From Calliopsis andreniformis (taxonomy: Eukaryota; Arthropoda; Insecta; Hymenoptera; Andrenidae), in NCBI RefSeq assembly GCF_051401765.1, contig NW_027480449.1, forward strand, positions 62,001-126,000: 64,000 nt of DNA, read 5' to 3'. Under the pieces are notes generated by a model. That model saw only the letters and a list, made by a program, of their open reading frames with translations, had not been told where the DNA came from and did not search any database. Made by a program: the position numbers and the translations under genes. Position 1 is the stretch's first letter. Every line of letters begins with the position of its first letter. Positions 54,435 to 64,000 of this stretch are shown one piece after another.

Positions 54435-57400
54435 ATGTCACTGCTCCTGACACTGACACTGACACTGCTCCTGACACTGACACTGCTCCTGACACTGACA
54501 CTGCTCCTGACACTGACACTGCTCCAGACACTGCTCCTGACACAGGCACTGCTCCTGATACTGCCACTGACCCTGACACTGCTCCTGTCACTGGCACTGC
54601 TCCTGATACAGACACTGCTGGTGATCCTGACAATGTTCCTGACACTGCTCCTGACACTGCTCCTGACACTGACGGTGCTGCTGATCCTGAGAATGCTCCT
54701 GACACTGCTCCTGACACTGACACTGCTCCTGGCACTGCTGCTGACACTGGCACTGCTGCTGTTCCTGAGAATACCCCTGAATCTGCTCCTCACACTGGCA
54801 CTGCTACTGACCATGCTCCTGACACTGACACTGCCACTGACACTGCCCCTGACCCTGCTCCTGACACTGCTCCTGGCACTGACACTGCTCCTGACACTGC
54901 TCCTGACGCTGCACCTGACTTTGACACTTGTCCTGACACTGCTCCTGAAGCTGACACTGGTCCTGACACTGCTCCTGGCACTGACACTGCTCCTCACACT
55001 GCTCCTGACACTGACACTGCACCTGAGAATGCTCCTGACACTGACGCTGCACCTGACACTGCTCTATGTCACTGCTCCTGACACTGACACTGACACTGCT
55101 CCTGACACTGACACTGCTCCTGACACTGACACTGCTCCAGACACTGCTCCTGACACAGGCACTGCTCCTGATACTGCCACTGACCCTGACACTGCTCCTG
55201 ACACTGACACTGCTGCTGATACTGACAATGCTCCTGACACTGCTCCTGACACAGCTCCTGACACTGACATTGCTCCTGGCACTGACAGTGCTCCTGACAC
55301 TGCTCCTGACATAGACACTGCTCCTGACACTGCTCCTGACATAGACACTGCTCCTGACACTGCTCCTGACACTGACACTGCTCCTGACACTGCTCCTGAC
55401 ACTGACACTGCTCCGCATACTGCTCCTGGCACTTACACTGCTGCTGACACTGCTGCTAACACAGACACTGCTGCTCATACTGACAATCCTCCTGACACGG
55501 CTCCTGACACAGACACAGCTCCTGACACTGCTCCCGACACTGACACTGCTCCTGATACTGCTCCTGACACTGGTCCTGACACTGACGCTTGTCCTGACAC
55601 TGCTCCTGAAACTGACACTGGTCCTGACACTGCTCCTGACACAGACACTGCTCCTCACACTGCTCCTGACTCTGACACTGCACCTGAGAATGCTCCTGAC
55701 ACTGACGCTGCACCCGACACTGTTCCTGACGCTGCACCTGACACTGCTCCTGACACAGGCACTGCTCCTGATACTGCCACTGACCCTGACACTGCTCCTG
55801 ACACAGCTCCTGACACTGACACTGCTCCTGACACTGCTCCTAACCCTGCTCCTGACTCAGGCACTGCTCCTGACACTGCTCCTGATACTGACACTGGCAC
55901 TGACGCTGACCATGCTCCTGACACTGACACTGCTGGTGATCCTGACAATGCTCCTGACACAGCTCCAGTCACTGACACTGACACTGCACATGACACTCCT
56001 CCTGAAATAGCTGCTGTCACTGACACTTCTCCTGTTACTGCTCCTGACACTGACGGTGCTGCTCATCCTGAGAATGCTCCTGATACTGGTCCTGACACTG
56101 CTGCTGACACTGGCACTGCTGCTGTTCCTGAGAATGCCCCTGAATCTGCTCCTCACACTGACACTGCTCCTGACACTGCTCCTGACACAGACACTGCTCC
56201 TCACACTGCTCCTGACTCTGACACTGCACCTGAGAATGCTCCTGACACTGACGCTGCACCCGACACTGCTCCTGACGCTGCACCTGACACTGCTCCTGAC
56301 ACAGGCACTGCTCCTGATACTGCCACTGACCCTGACACTGCTCCTGACACAGCTCCTGACACTGACACTGCTCCTGACACTGCTCCTGACCCTGCTCCTG
56401 ACTCAGACACTGCACCTGACACTGCTCCTGTCACTGCTCCGGACACTGACACTGACACTGCTCCTGACACTGACACTGCTCCTGACACTGACACTGTTCC
56501 AGACACTGCTCATGACACTGCTCCTGACACTGACACTGCTCCTGACAATGCTCCTGACACTGACACTGCTGCTGATCCTGACAATGCTCCTGACACTGCT
56601 CCTGACACAGCTCCTGACACTGACACTGATCCTCCCACTGTTCCTGACACTGCTGCTCACACTGACACTGCTCCTGTCACTGGCACTGCTCCTGATACAG
56701 ACACTGCTGGTGATCCTGACAATGTTCCTGACACTGCTCCTGACACTGCTCCTGACACTGCTCCTGACACTGACACTGGCACTGACACAGCTCCAGACAC
56801 TGGCACTGCTCCTGTCGCTGCTCCTGACACAGACACTGACCCCGACACTGCTCCTGTCTCTGACACTGACCCCGACACTGCTCCTGACACAGTTCCTGAC
56901 ACTGACACTGCTCCTGACACTGCTCCTGACACTGCTCCTGACTCTGACACTGCTCCTGACACTGCTCCTGATACTGACACTGGCACGGCTACTGACCATG
57001 CTGCTGACACTGACACTGCTGCTGATCCTGACAATGCTCCTGACACTGCTCCAGCCACTGACACTGACACTGCACCTGACACTACTCCTCAAATAGCTGC
57101 TGTCACTGACACTTCTCCTGTCACTGCTCCTGACACTGACGGTGCTGCTGATCCTGAGAATGCTCCTGACACTGCTCCTGACACTGACACTGCTCCTGGC
57201 ACTGCTGCTGACACTGGCACTGCTGCTGTTCCTGAGAATACCCCTGAATCTGCTCCTCACACTGGCACTGCTACTGACCATGCTCCTGACACTGTCACTG
57301 CCACTGACACTGCCCCTGACCCTGCTCCTGACACTGGTCCTGGCACTGACACTGCTCCTGACGCTGCTCCTGACGCTGCACCTGACTCTGACACTTGTCC

Positions 57401-60400
57401 TGACACTGCTCCTGAAGCTGACACTGGTCCTGACACTGCTCCTGACACTGACACTGCCACTGACACTGCCCCTGATCCTGCTCCTGACACTGCTCCTGGC
57501 ACTGACACTGCTCCTGACACTGCTCCTGACGCTGGACCTGACTCTGACACTTGTCCTGACACTGCTCCTGAAGCTGACACTGGTCCTGTCACTGCTCCTG
57601 ACACTGACACTGCTCCTCACACTGCTCCTGACACTGACACTGCACCTGAGAATGCTCCTGACACTGACGCTGCACCTGACACTGCTCTATGTCACTGATC
57701 CTGACACTGACACTGACACTGCTCCTGACACTGACACTGCTCCTGACACTGACACTGCTCCAGACACTGCTCCTGACACAGGCACTGCTCCTGATACTGC
57801 CACTGACCCTGACACTGCTCCTGACACTGACACTGCTGCTGATACTGACAATGCTCCTGACACTGCTCCTGACACAGCTCCTGACACTGACATTGCTCCT
57901 GGCACTGACAGTGCTCCTGACACTGCTCCTGAGATAGACACTGCTCCTGACACTGCTCCTGACACTGACACTGCTCCTGACACTGCTCCTGACACTGACA
58001 CTGCTCCGCATACTGCTCCTGGCACTTACACTGCTGCTGACACTGCTCCTAACACAGACACTGCTGCTGATACTGACAATGCTCCTGACACGGCTCCTGA
58101 CACAGACACAGCTCCTGACACTGCTCCCGACACTGACACTGCTCCTGATACTGCTCCTGACACTGGTCCTGACACAGACGCTTGTCCTGACACTGCTCCT
58201 GAAACTGACACTGGTCCTGACACTGCTCCTGACACAGACACTGCTCCTCACACTGCTCCTGACTCTGACACTGCACCTGAGAATGCTCCTGACACTGACG
58301 CTGCACCCGACACTGCTCCTGACGCTGCACCTGACACTGCTCCTGACACAGGCACTGCTCCTGATACTGCCACTGACCCTGACACTGCTCCTGACACAGC
58401 TCCTGACACTGACACTGCTCCTGACACTGCTCCTGACCCTGCTCCTGACTCAGACACTGCTCCTGACACTGCTCCTGATACTGACACTGGCACTGACACT
58501 GACCATGCTCCTGACACTGACACTGCTGGTGATCCTGACAATGCTCCTGACACAGCTCCAGTCACTGACACTGACACTGCACCTGACACTACTCCTGAAA
58601 TAGCTGCTGTCACTGACACTTCTCCTGTCACTGCTCCTGACACTGACGGTGCTGCTCATCCTGAGAATGCTCCTGATACTGGTCCTGACACTGCTGCTGA
58701 CACTGGCACTGCTGCTGTTCCTGAGAATGCCCCAGAATCTGCTCCTCACACTGACACTGCTCCTGACACTGCTCCTGACACTGACACTGCTCCTAACACT
58801 GCTCCTGACACTGACACTACCGCTGACACTGTTCCTAACATTGCAGCTGACACTGACACTGCTCCTGACACTGGCACTGTAACTGACACTGCTCCTGACA
58901 CTGACACTGCTCCTGCCACTGTTCCTGACACTGCTGCTCACAAAGACACTGCTCCTGACACTGACACTGCTCCTCACACTGCTCCTGATACTGACACTGG
59001 CACTGCTACTGGCCATGCTCCTGACACTGACACTGCTGCTGATCCTGACAATGCTCCTGACGCTGCTCCAGTCACTGACACTGACACTGCACCTGACACT
59101 ACTCCTGAAATACATGCTGTCACTGACACTTCTCCTGTCACTGCTCCTGACACTGACGCTGCTGCCGATCCTGAGGATGCTCCTGACACTGCTCCAGTCA
59201 CTGACACAGCTCATGAGAGTGCTCCTGACACTGGCACGGCTGCTGTTCCTGAGAATGCCACTGAATCTGGTCCTCACACTGACTCTGCTCCTGACACTGC
59301 TCCTGGCACTGACACTGTCACTGCTCCTGACACTGACTCTGCTCCTGACACTGCTACTGACACTGACACTGCTCCTGATACTGACACTGACACTGCTCCT
59401 CACACTGCTCCTGACACTGCTCCTGACACTGACCCTGTTCCTGACACTACTCCTGAAACTGCTCCAGACACTGACACTGCTCCAGCCACTGCCACTGCTC
59501 CTGACACTGCTCCTGTCACTGACACTGCTCCTGTCACTGACACTGCTCCTGTCACTGACACTGCTCGCCACACTGCTCCTAACACTGACACTGCTCCTGT
59601 CACTGCTCCTGACACAGGCACTGCTGGTGGTCCTGGCAATGCTCCCTACACAGCTCCTGACATTGGCACTGGTCCTGACTCTGCTCCTGACATTGGCACT
59701 GGTCCTGACTCTGCTCCTGACACTGACACTGCCACTGACACGGCCCCTGACCCTGCTCCTGACACTGCTCCTGGCACTAACACTGCCCCTGACACTGCTC
59801 CTGACGCTGCACCTGACACTGACACTTGTCCTGACAGTGCTCCTGAAACTGGCACTGGTCCTGACACTGCTCCTGACACTGACACTGCCACTGACACTGC
59901 CCCTGACCCTGCTCCTGACACTGCTCCTGGCACTAACACTGCCCCTGACACTGCTCCTCACACTGCTCCTGACACTGACACTGCACCTGAGAATGCTCCT
60001 GACACTGACGCTGCACCTGACACTGCTCTATGTCACTGCTCCTGACACTGACACTGACACTGCTCCTGACACTGACACTGCTCCTGACACTGACACTGCT
60101 CCAGACACTGCTCCTGACACAGGCACTGCTCCTGATACTGCCACTGAACCTGACACTGCTCCTGACACTGACACTGCTGCTGATACTGACAATGCTCCTG
60201 ACACTGCTCCTGACACAGCTCCTGACACTGACATTGCTCCTGGCACTGACAGTGCTCCTGACACTGCTCCTGACATAGACACTGCTCCTGACACTGCTCC
60301 TGACATAGACACTGCTCCTGACACTGCTCCTGACACTGACACTGCTCCTGACACTGCTCCTGACACTGACACTGCTCCGCATACTGCTCCTGGCACTTAC

Positions 60401-63400
60401 ACTGCTGCTGACACTGCTGCTAACACAGACACTGCTGCTCATACTGACAATGCTCCTGACACGGCTCCTGACACAGACACAGCTCCTGACACTGCTCCCG
60501 ACACTGACACTGCTCCTGATACTGCTCCTGACACTGGTCCTGACACTGACGCTTGTCCTGACACTGCTCCTGAAACTGACACTGGTCCTGACACTGCTCC
60601 TGACACAGACACTGCTCCTCACACTGCTCCTGACTCTGACACTGCACCTGAGAATGCTCCTGACACTGACGCTGCACCCGACACTGCTCCTGACGCTGCA
60701 CCTGAGACTGCTCCTGACACAGGCACTGCTCCTGATACTGCCACTGTCCCTGACACTGCTCCTGACACAGCTCCTGACACTGACACTGCTCCTGACCCTG
60801 CTCCTGACTCAGACACTGCTCCGGATACTGCTCCTGACACTGCTCCTGATACTGACACTGGCACTGGCACTGACCATGCTCCTGACACTGACACTGCTGG
60901 TGATCCTGACAATGCTCCTGACACAGCTCCAGTCACTGACACTGACACTGCACATGACACTACTCCTGAAATAGCTGCTGTCACTGACACTTCTCCTGTC
61001 ACTGCTCCTGACACTTACGGTGCTGCTCATCCTGAGAATGCTCCTGATACTGGTCCTGACACTGCTGCTGACACTGGCACTGCTGCTGTTCCTGAGAATG
61101 CCCCTGAATCTGCTCCTCACACTGGCACTGCTCCTGATACAGACACTGCTGGTGATCCTGACAATGTTCCTGACACTGCTCCTGACACTGCTCCTGACAC
61201 TGACACTGGCACTGACACAGCTCCAGACACTGGCACTGCTCCTGTCGCTGCTCCTGACACAGACACTGACCCCGACACTGCTCCTGTCTCTGACACTGAC
61301 CCCGACACTGCTCCTGACACAGCTCCTGACACTGACACTGCTCCTGACACTGCTCCTGACACTGCTCCTGACTCTGACACTGCTCCTGACACTGCTAATG
61401 ATACTGACACTGGCACTGCTACTGACCATGCTGCTGACACTGACACTGCTGCTGATCCTGACAATGCTCCTGACACTGCTCCAGCCACTGACACTGACAC
61501 TGCACCTGACACTACTCCTGAAATAGCTGCTGTCACTGACACTTCTCCTGTCACTGCTCCTGACACTGACGGTGCTGCTGATCCTGAGAATGCTCCTGAC
61601 ACTGCTCCTGACACTGACACTGCTCCTGGCACTGCTGCTGACACTGGCACTGCTGCTGTTCCTGAGAATACCCCTGAATCTGCTCCTCACACTGGCACTG
61701 CTACTGGCCATGCTCCTGACACTGACACTGCCACTGACACTGCCCCTGACCCTGCTCCTGACACTGCTCCTGGCACTGACACTGCTCCTGACGCTGCTCC
61801 TGACGCTGCACCTGACTCTGACACTTGTCCTGACACTGCTCCTGAAGCTGACACTGGTCCTGACACTGCTCCTGACACTGACACTGCCACTGACACTGCC
61901 CCTGACCCCGCTCCTGACACTGCTCCTGGCACTGACACTGCTCCTGACACTGCTCCTGACGCTGCACCTGACTCTGACACTTGTCCTGACACTGCTCCTG
62001 AAGCTGACACTGGTCCTGACACTGCTCCTGACTCTGACACTGCTCCTCACACTGCTCCTGACACTGACACTGCACCTGAGAATGCTCCTGACACTGACGC
62101 TGCACCTGACACTGCTCTATGTCACTGCTCCAGACACTGACACTGACACTGCTCCTGACACTGACACTGCTCCTGACACTGACACTGCTCCAGACACTGC
62201 TCCTGACACAGGCACTGCTCCTGATACTGCCACTGACCCTGACACTGCTCCTGACACTGACACTGCTGCTGATACTGACAATGCTCCTGACACTGCTCCT
62301 GACACAGCTCCTGACAATGACATTGCTCCTGGCACTGACAGTGCTCCTGACACAGACACTGCTCCTCACACTGCTCCTGACTCTGACACTGCACCTGAGA
62401 ATGCTCCTGACACTGACGCTGCACCCGACACTGCTCCTGACGCTGCACCTGACACTGCTCCTGACACAGGCACTGCTCCTGATACTGCCACTGACCCTGA
62501 CACTGCTCCTGACACAGCTCCTGACACTGACACTTCTCCTGACACTGCTCCTGACCCTGCTCCTGGCACTGACACTGCTGCTGACACTGCTCCTAACACA
62601 GACACTGCTGCTGATACTGTCAATGCTCCTGACACGGCTCCTGACACAGACACTGCTCCTGACACTGCTCCCGACACTGACACTGCTCCTGATACTGCTC
62701 CTGACACTGGTCCTGACACTGACGCTTGTCCTGACACTGCTCCTGAAACTGACACAGGTCCTAACACTGCTCCTGACAGAGACACTGCTCCTGACACTGC
62801 TCCTGACACTGACAGTGCTCCTGACACTGCTCCTGACACTGACACTGACACACCTCCTGGCACTGCTCCTGACACTGACACTGGTCCTGTCACTGACACT
62901 TCTCCTCACACTGCTCCTGACACTGACACTGCTCCTCACACTGCTCCTGACACTGACACTGCACCTGAGAATGCCCCTGACACTGACGCTGCACCTGACA
63001 CGGCTCCTGACACTGACCCTCCTCCTGACACTGCTCCTGAAACTGCTCCAGACACTGACACAGCTCCTAACACTGCTCCTGACGCTGACACTGCCCCTGA
63101 CACTGTTCCTAACATTGCAGCTGTCACTGACACTGCTCCTGACACTGGCACTGGACCTGACACTGCTCCTGCCACTGACACTGCTCCTGCCACTGTTCCT
63201 GACACTGCTGCTCACATAGACACTGCTCCTGACACTGACACTGCTCCTGACACTGCTCCTCACACTGCTCCTGATACTGACACTGGCACTGCTACTGACC
63301 ATGCTCCTGACACTGACACTGCTGCTGATCCTGACAATGCTCCTGACACGCCTCCTGACACAGACACAGCTCCTGACACTGCTCCCGACACTGACACTGC

Positions 63401-64000
63401 TCCTGATACTGCTCCTGACACTGGTCCTGACACTGACGCTTGTCCTGACACTGCTCCTGAAACTGACACTGGTCCTGACACTGCTCCTGACACAGACACT
63501 GCTCCTCACACTGCTCCTGACTCTGACACTGCACCTGAGAATGCTCCTGACACTGACGCTGCACCCGACACTGCTCCTGACGCTGCACCTGACACTGCTC
63601 CTGACACAGGCACTGCTCCTGATACTGCCACTGACCCTGACACTGCTCCTGACACAGCTCCTGACACTGACACTGCTCCTGACACTGCTCCTGACCCTGC
63701 TCCTGACTCAGACACTGCTCCTGACACTGCTCCTGATACTGACACTGGCACTGACACTGACCATGCTCCTGACACTGACACTGCAGGTGATCCTGACAAT
63801 GCTCCTGACACAGCTCCAGTCACTGACACTGACACTGCACCTGACACTACTCCTGAAATAGCTGCTGTCACTGACACTTCTCCTGTCACTGCTCCTGACA
63901 CTGACGGTGCTGCTCATCCTGAGAATGCTCCTGATACTGGTCCTGACACTGCTGCTGACACTGGCACTGCTGCTGAACCTGAGAATGCCCCTGAATCTGC
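54435..64000 (+). repeat. Rearranged higher-order family D (right edge cut by window)
   Basis: Marker intervals here are 631, 2,623, 2,341 and 2,089 bp, then the window ends. The starts of the units at 55,066 and 60,030 agree over more than 600 bp at an offset of 4,964 bp, and the unit at 57,689 is a close relative. These units carry words not seen to the left: GACATAGACACT, GCTCCGCATACTGC and GGCACTTACACTGC. They also contain segments related to the A family, including the CTCATGAGAG landmark (ATG at 59,213) and GTTCCTAACATTGCAGCTG words near 58,820 and 63,110. Zone D therefore mixes A-like and marker-unit material. Confidence 0.78.
55071..57698 (+). other. Open stretch in the Asp-Thr-Ala-Pro frame (about 876 codons)
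   Basis: It runs from the marker at 55,066 to a TGA at 57,696-57,698 created by the variant marker GTCACTGATCC. It contains the Ser-codon (TCA) forms of the module that elsewhere ends in TGA, so in this zone the frame passes through that site. No gene features are visible. Confidence 0.2.

Larger units (their letters stand above)
4101..62140 (+). repeat. Phase marker GCTCTATGTCACTGC, 37 copies across the array
   Basis: The ordinary 12-bp text GCTCCTGTCACT is replaced by the 13-bp GCTCTATGTCACT, shifting the hexamer phase by one base. The ATG of the marker is at 4111, 4826, 5553, 6928, 11831, 12600, 13951, 19934, 20703, 22468, 23237, 24240, 28543, 29312, 30315, 35098, 35867, 37002, 38827, 39578, 41067, 41836, 43781, 44550, 45319, 46454, 48297, 49066, 49679, 50814, 52639, 53408, 54435, 55066, 57689, 60030 and 62119. 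Variants: GGTCTATG at 46,454; the next word is GCACCT at 4,111, 11,831 and 19,934, GATCCT at 57,689 and GCTCCA at 62,119. The marker moves the Leu/Thr frame into the Asp-Thr-Ala-Pro frame and sends the latter into a nearby TGA. Confidence 0.93.
1330..63870 (+). repeat. Second landmark: ACTCCT(G/C)AAATAG block, 39 copies
   Basis: The block reads CTACTCCTGAAATAGCTGC or CTACTCCTCAAATAGCTGC and is followed by TGTCACTGACACTTCTCC. In the Asp-Thr-Ala-Pro frame it encodes Pro-Glu/Gln-Ile-Ala-Ala-Val; in the Leu/Thr frame it gives Lys-stop (TAG). TAG copies end at, for example, 1352, 2090, 3536, 6335, 7146, 9072, 9810, 11256, 13358, 15105, 17175, 21875, 27950, 36409, 45861, 50221, 57096, 60974 and 63861. 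Two paralogues lack the stop: GAAATCGATGC near 7,651 and GAAATACATGC near 59,110. A sub-type GAAATAGGTGC follows the TGA modules (2,090; 9,810; 17,913; 25,520; 31,595). Confidence 0.88.
1..64000. repeat. Continuous hexamer-based satellite array filling the window
   Basis: Every line of the window is made of variants of GACACT and GCTCCT, usually arranged as 12-bp (GACACT GCTCCT) or 18-bp (GACACT GACACT GCTCCT) words. Common variants are GTCACT, GGCACT, CACACT, GATACT, GACACA, GCACCT, GCCCCT, GCTGCT, GAGAAT and GACGCT. There is no stretch of unique sequence, no A/T-rich spacer, no poly-A tail, no target-site duplication and no recognisable gene. The + strand is C-rich and G-poor. The array runs off both ends of the window, so its true size is unknown. 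The organism is not identifiable; a eukaryotic satellite or minisatellite is the best reading. An ancestral Asp/Thr/Ala/Pro-rich coding exon that expanded is possible but not shown. Confidence 0.95.

Noticed and set aside
1..64000. CRISPR array
   Set aside because: There are no unique spacers between repeats and no fixed repeat-spacer lengths; everything is repeat.
1..64000. Bacterial RTX/adhesin or TAL-type repeat gene
   Set aside because: No glycine-rich calcium nonapeptides, no 34-residue modules, and no frame stays open across the 37 phase shifts.
1..64000. Telomeric repeat, rDNA, tRNA or transposon remnants
   Set aside because: No TTAGGG-like units, no rRNA- or tRNA-like segments, no terminal inverted repeats or poly-A, and no transposase-like frame anywhere.
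1..64000. Expressed mucin-like gene with one giant exon
   Set aside because: The Pro/Thr-rich Asp-Thr-Ala-Pro frame is attractive, but it is cut by 37 frame shifts and five TGA codons in this window, and no flanking exons or splice-like boundaries are visible. It could be the ancestor of the array, which cannot be shown here.

Overview
The whole 64 kb window is one uninterrupted tandem array of low-complexity DNA. I see no unique sequence and no conventional gene, RNA gene, transposon, CRISPR array, promoter or terminator. On the + strand almost all of it is built from two hexamers, GACACT and GCTCCT, with point variants. Read in one frame they give Asp-Thr and Ala-Pro dipeptides. The organism cannot be identified from the sequence. 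A satellite or minisatellite block of this size, with phase slips and in-frame stops, suggests a eukaryotic, perhaps animal, nuclear genome more than a bacterial one, but that is inference.

The array is organised at several scales. (i) Hexamer words. (ii) 37 copies of a marker, GCTCTATGTCACTGC, each carrying one extra base. Every marker-to-marker interval equals 1 modulo 6, so all other length changes between copies are whole hexamers. (iii) A marker unit of 769 bp (ten exact occurrences), with shorter and longer derivatives. (iv) Higher-order repeats: a 7.7-8.1 kb family (about 1-20,100), a tandem pair about 6.1-6.5 kb long (about 20,100-32,700), a 4.36-4.52 kb family with a 9,452-bp relationship (about 35,100-54,400), and a more rearranged family of 2.1-2.6 kb marker intervals (about 54,400-64,000).

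Five of the six reading frames are open over long stretches because the two hexamers contain no stop codon in those frames. The resulting peptides are Leu/Thr-rich, Asp-Thr-Ala-Pro-rich, Arg-Ser-Val-rich, Gly-Ala-Val-Ser-rich and Gln-Cys-Glu-rich. This openness follows from composition and is not evidence of genes. No frame crosses the window: the markers shift the frame 37 times, the Asp-Thr-Ala-Pro frame also has a TGA at the same place in five paralogous modules, and the Leu/Thr frame meets a TAG at 39 paralogous sites.

The main results concern architecture: the modulo-6 rule with a single phase-shifting marker, two deletions that removed a marker and still obey the rule, nested duplications, sub-repeat gains and losses, and mosaic combinations of nearby variants that point to unequal exchange or gene conversion.
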